Positions 47,944 to 56,935 of a stretch of DNA of 64,000 bases are shown in pieces. The notes below the pieces were generated by a model. That model searched no databases. It was not told where the DNA came from and was given only the letters and a program-made list of their open reading frames with translations. Both the position numbers and the translations under genes were made by a program. The DNA comes from Loktanella sp. PT4BL (GTDB taxonomy: Bacteria; Pseudomonadota; Alphaproteobacteria; Rhodobacterales; Rhodobacteraceae). The stretch's first letter is position 1. Each line of letters opens with the position of its first letter. The DNA lies in the NCBI RefSeq assembly GCF_003201935.1, contig NZ_QJJL01000003.1:186001-250000 (forward strand). The letters run 5' to 3'.

Positions 47944-49236
47944 ATGGAGACTGCGATGGCCCTCGACCAAACTACTTATACGGCACCCGAGAAAGACCTG
48001 TATGAAGTCGGCGAGATGCCACCTTTGGGCTATGTGCCTGCAAAGATGCATGCGTGGGTGATCCGCCGCGAGCGTCATGGCGAGCCCGAGAAAGCATTCC
48101 AGCTCGAGGTCGTGGATGTGCCAAAGCTGGACAGCCACGAGGTTCTGGTTCTCGTGATGGCCGCGGGTGTCAACTATAATGGTGTCTGGGCCGGTCTTGG
48201 TGTTCCCGTCAGCCCGTTTGATATCCATAAGCAGGAGTACCAGATTGTGGGTTCTGACGCCGCAGGGATCGTTTGGGCGGTAGGAGATAAGGTCAAGCGC
48301 TGGAAGGTCGGCGACGAGGTTGTGATCCATTGCAATCAGGATGATGGCGATGATGAGGAATGCAACGGCGGCGATCCGATGTATTCGCCAAGTCAGCGCA
48401 TCTGGGGTTATGAGACCGCAGGCGGGTCTTTTGCGCAGTTCACCTGCGTGCAATCGCAGCAGTTGATGCATCGTCCGCAGCATCTGACATGGGAAGAGAG
48501 CGCGTGTTATACGCTGACGCTCGCGACTGCATACCGGATGTTGTTCGGCCACGAGCCGCATGACCTTAAGCCCGGCCAGAACGTGCTGGTCTGGGGTGCG
48601 TCTGGTGGTCTGGGGTCTTATGCGATCCAGTTGATCAATACGGCGGGTGCGAATGCGATTGGCGTGATCAGTGACGAAAGCAAGCGCGAGTTTGTGATGT
48701 CACTGGGGGCGAAGGGTGTCATCAACCGGAACGATTTCAACTGCTGGGGCCAATTGCCCACCGTGAATACGCCTGAATACAACACGTGGCTGCAAGAGGC
48801 CCGCAAGTTCGGCAAGGCAATCTGGGACATCACCGGCAAAGGCGTGAACGTTGATATGGTGTTCGAACATCCCGGCGAGGCGACATTCCCCGTATCGTCC
48901 CTGGTTTGCAAGAAGGGTGGCATGGTCGTGATTTGCGCGGGTACCACCGGATTCAACTGTACCTTCGACGTGCGCTATATGTGGATGCACCAGAAGCGTC
49001 TGCAGGGCAGCCACTTTGCCCATCTCAAGCAGGCGAGTGCGGCCAACAAGCTGATGCTGGAGCAGCGGCTTGATCCGTGCATGTCGGAGTGTTTTGGATG
49101 GGAGGCGATCCCGCAGGCCCATACCAAGATGCGCCGCAACGAGCACAAACCGGGCAATATGGCCGTGCTTGTTCAGGCGCCGAAAATGGGTTTACGCACC
49201 TTTGAGGATACGTTGGAAGCATCGCGGATGCGCTAG
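47944..49236 (+). CDS. ccr: Crotonyl-CoA carboxylase/reductase
   Basis: 430 residues. An MDR-family enzyme, it reductively carboxylates crotonyl-CoA with NADPH and CO2 to (2S)-ethylmalonyl-CoA, the key step of the ethylmalonyl-CoA pathway. The active-site Asn79 lies in VNYNGVWAGLG (N77-Y78-N79), NADPH binds at WGASGGLGSYA (about 219-229), and GSHFAHLKQA carries the His of the CO2 pocket. An ATG at 47956 (MALDQ) is an alternative start. Found with ecm, mch and mcl2 in this window, it supports acetate assimilation without isocitrate lyase. A GNRA-loop terminator follows. Confidence 0.96.
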   Translation: METAMALDQTTYTAPEKDLYEVGEMPPLGYVPAKMHAWVIRRERHGEPEKAFQLEVVDVPKLDSHEVLVLVMAAGVNYNGVWAGLGVPVSPFDIHKQEYQIVGSDAAGIVWAVGDKVKRWKVGDEVVIHCNQDDGDDEECNGGDPMYSPSQRIWGYETAGGSFAQFTCVQSQQLMHRPQHLTWEESACYTLTLATAYRMLFGHEPHDLKPGQNVLVWGASGGLGSYAIQLINTAGANAIGVISDESKREFVMSLGAKGVINRNDFNCWGQLPTVNTPEYNTWLQEARKFGKAIWDITGKGVNVDMVFEHPGEATFPVSSLVCKKGGMVVICAGTTGFNCTFDVRYMWMHQKRLQGSHFAHLKQASAANKLMLEQRLDPCMSECFGWEAIPQAHTKMRRNEHKPGNMAVLVQAPKMGLRTFEDTLEASRMR

Positions 49237-49260
49237 GCCCACGTTTTATTCCTAAGAAAG

Positions 49261-49286
49261 GCGTCGCCGGAAACGGCGGCGCATTT
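49261..49286 (+). terminator. Terminator downstream of ccr
   Basis: GCGTCGCCG-GAAA-CGGCGGCGC, a 9-bp GC stem (one G-T pair) with a GAAA tetraloop, then ATTT. Confidence 0.65.
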
Positions 49287-49360
49287 GGCGTTTGCGTCGG
49301 GAAAGACTGACTGACCAAGAATATTAATTATTCCTTAATACTTTGTAGGGACGGTGCATC

Positions 49361-49576
49361 ATGGGACGCGATTGGATCATTGATGTGCTGGCCGATCTGC
49401 GCAGTTTTGCGCGCGACAATGATTTGCCAATGCTTCGGGCGCAACTGGAAGAGGCCGAACTTGTCGCACAGGTTGAAATTGCATCGCGCGCGCTGCCGGA
49501 TGCGCGCCACCAGGGTGGGGACCACGATGGGATGCTGGAGTTAACCGTGAAATCCGGACCTGTGCGCAGGACTTAG
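49361..49576 (+). CDS. Small conserved-looking hypothetical protein
   Basis: 71 residues, beginning MGRDWIIDVLADLRSFARDNDLPMLRAQLEEAELVAQVEIASR. The acidic/helical N-terminal 45 residues look like a soluble helical pair; the C-terminus has HQGGDHDG. No domain recognised, though similar short proteins occur in Rhodobacteraceae next to ccr-type loci in my recollection. It is 124 bp after ccr and 58 bp before the helicase gene. Confidence 0.65.
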   Translation: MGRDWIIDVLADLRSFARDNDLPMLRAQLEEAELVAQVEIASRALPDARHQGGDHDGMLELTVKSGPVRRT

Positions 49577-49634
49577 CCCTTTGTCGTGGCGAATGCGCTA
49601 GCGGCGCATTGACTGTCCAGATACAGTCGCCCCC

Positions 49635-51161
49635 ATGAACGCTCCCACCATCACATTCTCTGACGATCAGGCCCAAGCCTGGGACAATATCGCCGTCGCA
49701 TTGCGCCAATCTGGCGTTGATCTGGACGACCACCTGCTGCAACCGCCACAGTCCGACAGCACGTCCGTACTGGCGGTGATTGGTAAGGCAGGGTCGGGTA
49801 AGACGATGCTGCTGGCCAAGCTCTATCATGCGTTGGAAGAGGCCGGTGTCGATGTCATTTCCGGCGATTGGGAAGGACGCAAGCGCAAGGACCGGCGCAC
49901 ACTCGCTATTCTGGCACCCACCAACAAAGCGGCCAGCGTGTTGCGCAATCGTGGCGTCCCTGCGACCACGATCCACCGCATTCTTTATACGCCGGTCTAT
50001 GACCCGGAATACGAAAAGGTGGCCGAATGGCTGGCGGGCCAAGGTGACAGGCCCGAGATCGAGGGGCTGAGTGATATTGCGCTTGACCGCGCATTTGCGT
50101 CTTATCAGATCAACAAGTCCGTGCCTGCCGCACTTGCTGCCGCGGGGCTACGCGGGAGCGATTTCATCACCGGATGGAAGCGGCGCGAAGAGCCTTTGGA
50201 CATCGGCTTTGTCGATGAAAGTTCGATGTTGGACGAAAAGCAGTTCGAGGATTTGAAAGAGATTTTCCCCACACTTTTGTTGTTCGGTGATCCGGCGCAA
50301 TTGCCGCCGGTACAATCCTCTGGCGGGATGGTGTTCGAAACGCTGCCAGCGCCCCGCGTGCTGACCCTGAACCGGATACACCGGCAGGATGCGGGCAACC
50401 CGATCCTTGATCTGGCCCATGCTTTGGCTGACCCGCAGCTTGATTTTTATAGCTTTGAGCGGATGGTTGAAGACGCGTCGAAGGTGGACGAACGTGTCGT
50501 CATGGCCCAGCGTGTCGAGGCCGATCTGATGGCGCGCTCGCCCTGTCTGGTGTGGCGCAACGCGACCCGTATCCGTTTGATCCATGCATTCCGCGCAGCC
50601 TTTGCCGCACCCGCGGATGAGTTGTTGGCGGGGGAGCCGTTGATTTGTGATGGTATCGAATTGCCGCTGAAGCACCGCAAAAAGCGCCTCGATCTTGAGG
50701 CGCGCGGCCTGATCAAAGGCGCGCAGGTCATTTACCTTGGACCGGGCCGCAAGCCGGGGTTTTCGCGCCTGCATGTGATGGGTGCCGAGGACCCGCAGGT
50801 CAGTGCGGCGAGTATCGTGAAGATTGAACAAGAGGGTGATGAAGAGCCCTTTATCCCTTTTGCGGCCCGCATGGGTGCCACGTTCTTGCACGGGGCCGCG
50901 GTGACGATCCACAAGGCGCAAGGTTCGCAATGGGACACGGTGCAGGTCTTTGCGCCCGATATTTATGCCGCTTCGCGCATGGGGCGTGTTGAGGCGGGAC
51001 AGCCGCTTTGGAAGCGCCTTGCCTATGTGGCGATCACGCGCGCAGAGACCCAGCTGCGTTGGGTCGTGCGCAACCGTCTGGCACGTCCGCAAGGCGTATT
51101 GAGGGTCGATGATCTGGAGGTGCCGGCGGCACCGCTTGAACTGAGGAGTGAAGAGATATGA
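49635..51161 (+). CDS. RecD-like superfamily 1 helicase (AAA ATPase)
   Basis: 508 residues. Walker A is VIGKAGSGKT (residues 48-57), Walker B/DEAD-like is GFVDESSMLD with Asp194-Glu195, motif III is FGDPAQLPPVQSSG, and the C-terminal UvrD-like region is TIHKAQGSQWDTVQVF with VAITRAETQL. This is the layout of RecD2/Dda-type 5'-3' helicases used in repair or replication restart. It lacks the long N-terminal domain of full RecD2. An SDR gene overlaps its stop by ATGA. Confidence 0.88.
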   Translation: MNAPTITFSDDQAQAWDNIAVALRQSGVDLDDHLLQPPQSDSTSVLAVIGKAGSGKTMLLAKLYHALEEAGVDVISGDWEGRKRKDRRTLAILAPTNKAASVLRNRGVPATTIHRILYTPVYDPEYEKVAEWLAGQGDRPEIEGLSDIALDRAFASYQINKSVPAALAAAGLRGSDFITGWKRREEPLDIGFVDESSMLDEKQFEDLKEIFPTLLLFGDPAQLPPVQSSGGMVFETLPAPRVLTLNRIHRQDAGNPILDLAHALADPQLDFYSFERMVEDASKVDERVVMAQRVEADLMARSPCLVWRNATRIRLIHAFRAAFAAPADELLAGEPLICDGIELPLKHRKKRLDLEARGLIKGAQVIYLGPGRKPGFSRLHVMGAEDPQVSAASIVKIEQEGDEEPFIPFAARMGATFLHGAAVTIHKAQGSQWDTVQVFAPDIYAASRMGRVEAGQPLWKRLAYVAITRAETQLRWVVRNRLARPQGVLRVDDLEVPAAPLELRSEEI

Positions 51162-51868
51162 AATCCATCATCGTCACAGGGGCCAGCAGCGGTATTGGCC
51201 GCGTCACGGCAGAGTATTTTCTGGCCAATGGCTGGCGTGTTGGTTTGATTGCGCGGCGCGCGGACAAGCTTGAAGAAATGGCGCAGGAGAATGCCGTTCT
51301 TTTGCCCTGTGATGTGACGGATGAAACGGCTGTTGATGCCGCCTTTGCGCGTTTTGGGCATATCGATGTGCTGTTTAACAACGCGGGCATGTTTGGGCCG
51401 CAGACGACGATTGATAAAATCGCGCTGGACGACTGGAAACAGGTGCTGGATGTGAACCTGACGGGGATGTTCCTGTGCGCGCGTGCCGCCTTTTGCCAGA
51501 TGCGCCAGCAAAAGCCCCAGGGTGGGCGGATCATCAACAACGGGTCCATCTCGGCCTACACACCGCGTGAGGGGTCTGTGTGTTATACAACGACAAAGCA
51601 CGGTGTCAGCGGGCTGACCAAGACGCTGTCGCTGGATGGGCGGCCCTTTGATATTGCCTGCGGGCAGATTGATATCGGCAATGCGCGCACCGATCTGGTG
51701 CTGAACCTTGAAAAAACGCGCGCCGCGCAGGGTTTGGATCCGCTGCCAAGCATGGCGGTTGAGGATGTGGCGCGGTCGGTCTTTCACATGGCAACATTGC
51801 CGCCCGAGGCGAATGTGCAGTCCATGATGGTGATGGCGACAAAGATGCCGCATATCGGGCGCGGTTAA
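51158..51868 (+). CDS. Short-chain dehydrogenase/reductase
   Basis: 236 residues. Cofactor motif TGASSGIGRV (8-17), NNAG motif in LFNNAGMFGP, and the catalytic Tyr-x3-Lys in YTTTKHG. Substrate unknown; family members oxidise or reduce many alcohols and ketones. It is cotranscribed after the helicase (ATGA overlap) and overlaps the convergent TIGR02186 gene by 4 bp. Confidence 0.85.
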   Translation: MKSIIVTGASSGIGRVTAEYFLANGWRVGLIARRADKLEEMAQENAVLLPCDVTDETAVDAAFARFGHIDVLFNNAGMFGPQTTIDKIALDDWKQVLDVNLTGMFLCARAAFCQMRQQKPQGGRIINNGSISAYTPREGSVCYTTTKHGVSGLTKTLSLDGRPFDIACGQIDIGNARTDLVLNLEKTRAAQGLDPLPSMAVEDVARSVFHMATLPPEANVQSMMVMATKMPHIGRG

Positions 51869-52614
51869 CGGCGGAATGCGCTGAATGCGGCGGATGCACC
51901 CCAGCCTGCTGCGATAGCGATCGACAGTGACATCAACCCGTAAAGGAACGGGTTTTCATGCGCGAGGTTATAGAGCCAGCGTTCCAGCCCAACCTTCTTG
52001 ACGGGAATGGATGTGGTGTAAAGATCAATGATCCGCTTGTCCCGTGTCAGGTAAATCTCGGCGACATAGTCACCTTCGGTCAGGTTTGCAGGCAATGGGA
52101 TCAGCGCGCGGAACAGCGCCTCTTCTGCAACCGAGACGCCCTCGGGGATGGTCTGGTACAGTCCTTGTGACGCGCGGATGCGGATCAGTGCATCTGTAAA
52201 GTTCTGTGCACTTTCAGCCGTTGCACCGACTGAACGGATGGCCCGCTGCATGCTGATCCGTGTGTTCAGATCTTCGGTTGACGTCAGGATTTCGTCCAAC
52301 GGCCGGTTTGTTGCAACAGCATAGAATGTGGGTGCGACTTCGATCTCTACGGCTTCCGTATTCACCCAGATTCCGAGGCGGCGATCTTTCTTGCGGACAG
52401 TGACCGGTTCGTCAGGGCCTGCAATCGTGACAATCACACCCAGATCGCCCGGAACCTCGACCGGACCATCACGCTTGATGGCGCCAAAGATCAGGATTTC
52501 GGAGCCTTCGAATGTCGCGGTGATCGCGACCTCGTCCTGGCTCAATCCCAGCACGATCTCTTCGGCTTTCGCAGGAACAGCAAGCAAGAGCAGTAGCACA
52601 ACAAGGCGGATCAT
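51865..52614 (-). CDS. TIGR02186 family membrane-anchored protein
   Basis: 249 residues from MIRLVVLLLLLAVP (a longer reading upstream is not needed). A signal peptide (about 1-17) is followed by a roughly 200-residue periplasmic beta-rich domain (EIVLGLSQDEVAITATFEGSEILIFGAIKRDG) and a C-terminal transmembrane helix (about 223-245). The TIGR02186 family is nearly always beside a TauE-like permease; here the permease is directly upstream with a 4-bp overlap. The function is unproven; it may be an accessory of the exporter. Confidence 0.87.
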   Translation of the reverse strand: MIRLVVLLLLLAVPAKAEEIVLGLSQDEVAITATFEGSEILIFGAIKRDGPVEVPGDLGVIVTIAGPDEPVTVRKKDRRLGIWVNTEAVEIEVAPTFYAVATNRPLDEILTSTEDLNTRISMQRAIRSVGATAESAQNFTDALIRIRASQGLYQTIPEGVSVAEEALFRALIPLPANLTEGDYVAEIYLTRDKRIIDLYTTSIPVKKVGLERWLYNLAHENPFLYGLMSLSIAIAAGWGASAAFSAFRR

Positions 52615-53531
52615 GAGTGCCCCCCCGCGCCCAGAGAGAAGAGCTCGGCCGGCATGACAAGAAGATCGAACGCCAGCTTGCCGCACACGGCGAGAACCAT
52701 GATGGCCAGCCAGATACGCAGCTGCTCGGCCTTCATTTTCACACCGATCCGTGTGCCAATTTGCGCACCGATCACGCCGCCCACGAGCAGAAGTACCGCG
52801 AGGACGACATCAACGGTGAAGTTCGTTGTTGCATGCAGCATCGTCGTGAAAGCGGTGACAAAGATGATCTGGAACAGGGACGTGCCCACAACGACTTTGG
52901 TGGGCATGCCCAGCAGATAGATCATGGCAGGCACCATGATAAAGCCACCGCCGACACCCATGATGGCCGCCAGAACACCGACAAGAATTCCGACCATCAG
53001 CGGTGGTATAACCGAGATATACAGGCCGGAGACGCGGAACTTCATTTTGAAGGGCAGGTTGTGAACCCAGTTGTGCTTGCGCCGCTTGGGCGCAGCGCCG
53101 CCGGGCTTGGACGATCTGCGGATTGCATTGAGGCTCTCGATGAACATCATCGTGCCGATCATGCCGAGGAAGACCACATAGCAAAGCTGCACCAGCAGTT
53201 CGACCTGACCCAGAGCTTTGAGGTAGTTGAACAGGATAATGCCAAGGCCCGAACCGATCAGACCGCCGATCAGCAACACCGTACCCATCCTGAGGTCCAC
53301 CGTCTTTCGCTTCAGGTGTGCAAGGACACCCGAGAACGAAGAGGCGACGATCTGGTTTGCTTCTGTTGCAACCGCAACCGCCGGAGGAATGCCGATGAAG
53401 AACAGCAACGGCGTCATCAGAAAGCCGCCGCCCACACCAAACATGCCTGACAAAACGCCCACGATTCCGCCAAGTCCCAACAAAAGGAAGATGTTCACCG
53501 AAACCTCGGCGATGGGGAGGTAAATTTGCAT
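52611..53531 (-). CDS. TauE/SafE-family permease paired with TIGR02186
   Basis: 306 residues with about eight helices and two inverted half-repeats: GGIVGVLSGMFGVGGGFLMTPLL near the start and GILVGVLAAIMGVGGGFIMVPAM after residue 160, both with the GVGGGF signature. A cytoplasmic loop of about 35 basic residues (RRSSKPGGAAPKRRKHNW) lies between. The family moves sulfite or sulfonate-related anions. It is the upstream member of a two-gene operon with TIGR02186. The substrate is inferred from family only. Confidence 0.88.
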   Translation of the reverse strand: MQIYLPIAEVSVNIFLLLGLGGIVGVLSGMFGVGGGFLMTPLLFFIGIPPAVAVATEANQIVASSFSGVLAHLKRKTVDLRMGTVLLIGGLIGSGLGIILFNYLKALGQVELLVQLCYVVFLGMIGTMMFIESLNAIRRSSKPGGAAPKRRKHNWVHNLPFKMKFRVSGLYISVIPPLMVGILVGVLAAIMGVGGGFIMVPAMIYLLGMPTKVVVGTSLFQIIFVTAFTTMLHATTNFTVDVVLAVLLLVGGVIGAQIGTRIGVKMKAEQLRIWLAIMVLAVCGKLAFDLLVMPAELFSLGAGGHS

Positions 53532-53665
53532 GAGCTGTTCCGGACGCTTGAGCCGTTGTGAGCACCAAAAACCTATCAGGCGTTTATGTCAAACGATGTG
53601 AGCCGTTTTGATATGCAAACGCAGCAATTCTGCCACGTGGACTTATGAATGCGCCCGTTTTGGAC

Positions 53666-54472
53666 TTAGGGCAGCGACCGCAGGTAGCCGCGCAGGACCT
53701 TTTCCAACTTGGCCGCGCCGATTGGTGCCATGGCTTTGGTGTGTTCGTGGCTGATCGCCTCGTCGCTCATCCCTGCGGCCATATTGGTGATGGTCGAGAT
53801 TGCAGCAGCTTTCAGGCCAAGGAACCGCGCAAGGATGACTTCGGGGACGGTGGACATGCCAACCGCATCGGCCCCCAGCATCTTGATCGCGCGGATTTCG
53901 GCGGGTGTCTCGAACGAGGGCCCCGAATACCAGGCGTAAACTCCGTCAGCCATCGCAACGTCGGCGGCTTTGGCGGCGGCGTGCAACGCTGTGCGGATTG
54001 CGGGATCGTAGGCGTCCTTCATCGGCACAAAGCGCGCGTCCGTCGGCTCGCCGATCAGCGGGTTCAGGCCGGAGAAATTGATGTGGTCGGACAGGCACAT
54101 GATGGAACCTGTGGGCATATCGACCTGCATCGACCCTGCCGCATTGGTCGCGATCATCGTATCGGCACCCAATTCCCGCAGAACCTCCAAAGGCAGGCGC
54201 ATCGCGTCACCGCGCCCGCTTTCATAGTAGTGCGCACGTCCGCCGAACACGGCAACACGCACGCCTTCAAGGGTGCCGATCACAAGGTTGGGGTTATGTC
54301 CTGACACACCGGCATGGGGAAAGCCGGGCAAGTCGGTGTAGGGGATGGCGGTGCCGTCCACTTCGTTCGCAATATGCCCGAGGCCGGAGCCAAGGATCAG
54401 GCCAATACGCACGGGCGCATCACCTGCCGCCGCTTTGATCTGGGTGGCGAGGTCTTTAGCGTTCTTTGACAT
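53666..54472 (-). CDS. Purine nucleoside phosphorylase, trimeric XapA/PNP-type
   Basis: 268 residues from MSKNAKDLATQ. Phosphate/ribose site LGSGLGHIANEVDG, then GRAHYYE, TNAAGSMQVDMPTG (Asn purine contact), VYAWYSGPSFETPAEIRAIK with the MGTxP-like VGMSTVPEV, and ISTITNMAAGM. It cleaves (deoxy)inosine, guanosine or xanthosine with phosphate. As the last gene of a BMP-type ABC importer operon, it probably degrades nucleosides taken up by that transporter. It overlaps the permease gene by 17 bp. Confidence 0.92.
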   Translation of the reverse strand: MSKNAKDLATQIKAAAGDAPVRIGLILGSGLGHIANEVDGTAIPYTDLPGFPHAGVSGHNPNLVIGTLEGVRVAVFGGRAHYYESGRGDAMRLPLEVLRELGADTMIATNAAGSMQVDMPTGSIMCLSDHINFSGLNPLIGEPTDARFVPMKDAYDPAIRTALHAAAKAADVAMADGVYAWYSGPSFETPAEIRAIKMLGADAVGMSTVPEVILARFLGLKAAAISTITNMAAGMSDEAISHEHTKAMAPIGAAKLEKVLRGYLRSLP

Positions 54473-55424
54473 AAGGCGCGCCCCCTGCACGTGGCGGGAT
54501 CGCCTTGCCGACAAAACCGGCCAGAATGACGACCGTCAGGATATAGGGTAGTACGTCAAGGAACTGGCCGTTCACCTGGAAGCCGACCACACCTGCCACA
54601 ACATCCGAGCGGAGAGACATCGCTTGCAGGAAGCCGAAGAGCAGGCAGGCGTAAAGCGCATACCAGGGACGCCATTTGGCAAAAATCAGTGCGGCCAGCG
54701 CGATGTAGCCGCGCCCCGCGCTCATGTCTTTGACAAAGCCCGCTTGCAGGGCTGTCGCAAGGTAGGCGCCCGCGATGCCACAGAGGACACCACAGATGCC
54801 CACAGCAGCGAAACGCAGCCAGATTACCGACACGCCGGCGGTATCAACGGCGGCAGGGTTTTCGCCCACGGCACGCAGGCGCAGACCAAAGCGGGTCTGG
54901 AACAGGATCCACCATGTCAGCGGCACCATCAGCAGGGCGACATAGACAAGGATCGTGTGTCCGGAAATCAGTTCGTAGTAGATCGGCCCAATCACGGGCA
55001 CGTTCTGAAGCGCCTCGGCAAAGGGCAGTTCAATCGGGTTGAACCGCGCATCCCCCGATAGTTGCGGGGTCCGCCCGCCTTGGGCGAACCAGCTTTGCGC
55101 AATGACGACTGTCAGTCCCGCCGCCAGAAAGTTGATCGCGACACCCGAGATGAGTTGGTTCCCGCGAAAGGTAATCGAGGCAAGCCCGTGCACCGCCGAC
55201 AGGATCATCGACGCGCCAATGCCTGCCAAAAGCCCCAGCCATACATTGCCCGTCACAGCGGCAATGGCGGCCGACAGGAAAGCTGCTGCCAGCATTTTGC
55301 CCTCAAGCCCGATATCGAAAATACCGGCCCGCTCGGAAAAGAGGCCTGCAAGACAGGCCAGAAGAAGCGGGGTTGCCAGACGCAACGTGGCGTCCAGCAT
55401 CTGCAAAAGGGTCGCAAAATCCAT
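54456..55424 (-). CDS. Nucleoside-type ABC importer permease (NupQ-like)
   Basis: 322 residues with about ten hydrophobic helices, a BPD_transp_2 permease. The characteristic opening TLLQMLDATLRLATPLLLACLAGLFSERAGIFDIGLEGKM is the Leu-Ala-Gly-Leu-x-Ser-Glu-Arg-x-Gly motif of the BmpA-nucleoside/simple-sugar systems. It forms the membrane channel with the larger permease (55841-56932) and the double-ATPase. A small hypothetical gene directly precedes it. Confidence 0.93.
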   Translation of the reverse strand: MDFATLLQMLDATLRLATPLLLACLAGLFSERAGIFDIGLEGKMLAAAFLSAAIAAVTGNVWLGLLAGIGASMILSAVHGLASITFRGNQLISGVAINFLAAGLTVVIAQSWFAQGGRTPQLSGDARFNPIELPFAEALQNVPVIGPIYYELISGHTILVYVALLMVPLTWWILFQTRFGLRLRAVGENPAAVDTAGVSVIWLRFAAVGICGVLCGIAGAYLATALQAGFVKDMSAGRGYIALAALIFAKWRPWYALYACLLFGFLQAMSLRSDVVAGVVGFQVNGQFLDVLPYILTVVILAGFVGKAIPPRAGGAPYVKER

Positions 55425-55844
55425 TTAGGCAGCTTTCTCCATCAGGAAGGGGAAGAGGTCAAAGAAGCGGTCTGCGACCTCCGGATTGCGGCGCAGGGCG
55501 GCTTCGGCCTCTGCTTGGGTAATATCGACGGCCTGCGTTTTGTCTTTGCGCAGGAAGAACTGCAAGCCCAGCATCGCATCGAACCGGTCATCGGTGATGA
55601 ACGGATCATGCGGCACACGGGGCATCACGTTTTCTGCGGGCATCAACACACTTGTCGGGCGTTGCAGCGACAAAAGCGCCACCAGATGCGGCGGCACGTC
55701 TGCTGCGGGGGTCTGATCAATCACGTGGTGAACCCACTGGTGGAGCTCTTCCATCGAAATCATGCCAAGTGCCAAACAACTGAGCACAAAGCCCAGGTCC
55801 GCACCGGTGTCGTCATCGACACCGACTTTGAATTGTCCTGTCAT
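55425..55844 (-). CDS. Hypothetical protein between two ABC permease genes
   Basis: 139 residues, acidic and soluble, with no signal or membrane helix. Segments LALGMISMEELHQWVHHVIDQTP and AEAEAALRRNPEVADRFFDLFPF are helix-rich. I recognise no family. It is packed between the two permease genes (stop 1 bp from one, ATGA overlap with the other), so it belongs to the operon. A transport-regulating or assembly role is possible, but not shown. Confidence 0.72.
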   Translation of the reverse strand: MTGQFKVGVDDDTGADLGFVLSCLALGMISMEELHQWVHHVIDQTPAADVPPHLVALLSLQRPTSVLMPAENVMPRVPHDPFITDDRFDAMLGLQFFLRKDKTQAVDITQAEAEAALRRNPEVADRFFDLFPFLMEKAA

Positions 55845-56932
55845 GTTTTTGCTCTCCTCATTGCCAGGAATAGCCGCTCGAGCGGCATGCGCACCATATT
55901 ATCCAGTGCACCCGTGAAGAGGATTACCAAGGCCTGTATTACGATAATCAGCTCACGGGGGATCGACGTCCATAGGGCGAGTTCTGCGCCGCCTTGATAT
56001 AGAAAGCCGAAAAGAAGGGCCGCCAGCAGTACCCCGAAAGGATGGCTGCGCCCCATCAGTGCGACGGCGATGCCGATAAAGCCCGCCCCCTCCACTGCGT
56101 TCAGGACCAGCCGTTCGGCCTCGCCCTGGACGTTGTTGATGGCCATCATACCGGCGAGACCGCCGGAGATAAGCATGGTGACCATGATAATTTTGGTCGG
56201 GCTGATGCCCGCGTATTTTGCCGCTGACTCCGAATGCCCGAAGGACCGCAGTTCATAGCCAAGCCGCGTTTTCCAGATCAGGATCCAGAGGAACAGACAG
56301 GCCGCAATGGCGACAAAGAAGGTGACGTTGGCCGGAGCGCCGCGGAAGAATGTCGTTTCGCCGAAGTTGAACATGTCCTGAAACGAGGGAAGGTGCGTTG
56401 CTTCGGGGAATCGCGGCGTCGCTGGTTCCATCCCGGGTGCTTTGAGCGCGCCGATCAGAAAGTAGTTCAGCACCGCAGCCGCGATAAAATTGAACATGAT
56501 CGTGGTGATCACGATGTGGCTGCCGCGCTTGGCCTGCAGGAATGCGGGGATCGCGGCCCATGCCGCACCAAAGAGCGCAGCGCCAATCGCAGAGCCCAAA
56601 AGCGCCAGCGTCCAATGCGGCCACGGAATGAACAGGCAGATGACAGCGACACCCAGACCCCCGATGAGGGCCTGACCTTCACCGCCGATGTTGAACAACC
56701 GCGCATGGAACGCGATGGCAACAGCAAGACCGGTGAAGATAAAGTTGGTGGCGTAGTAAAGCGTGTAACCCCAGCCATAGGTGGAGCCCAAAGCGCCACT
56801 GACCATCAGCTTGAGTGCGGCCCACGGATTTTCACCAATGGCGAGGATCACCAAGGCAGACAGGATCGCCGCAAGCAGAATCGAGATCAGCGGGATCAGG
56901 ACGACGTCGGCCCACTTTGGCATCACATCCAT
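55841..56932 (-). CDS. Nucleoside-type ABC importer permease (NupP-like)
   Basis: 363 residues with about nine helices. The conserved GLAVAIAFHARLFNIGGEGQALIGGLG segment is the EAA-like cytoplasmic loop of the BmpA family permeases. It partners the second permease (54456-55424) and the ATPase. The ATPase gene ends 4 bp before it starts. The substrate is inferred as purine nucleosides from the operon's phosphorylase. Confidence 0.93.
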   Translation of the reverse strand: MDVMPKWADVVLIPLISILLAAILSALVILAIGENPWAALKLMVSGALGSTYGWGYTLYYATNFIFTGLAVAIAFHARLFNIGGEGQALIGGLGVAVICLFIPWPHWTLALLGSAIGAALFGAAWAAIPAFLQAKRGSHIVITTIMFNFIAAAVLNYFLIGALKAPGMEPATPRFPEATHLPSFQDMFNFGETTFFRGAPANVTFFVAIAACLFLWILIWKTRLGYELRSFGHSESAAKYAGISPTKIIMVTMLISGGLAGMMAINNVQGEAERLVLNAVEGAGFIGIAVALMGRSHPFGVLLAALLFGFLYQGGAELALWTSIPRELIIVIQALVILFTGALDNMVRMPLERLFLAMRRAKT

Positions 56933-56935
56933 TCC

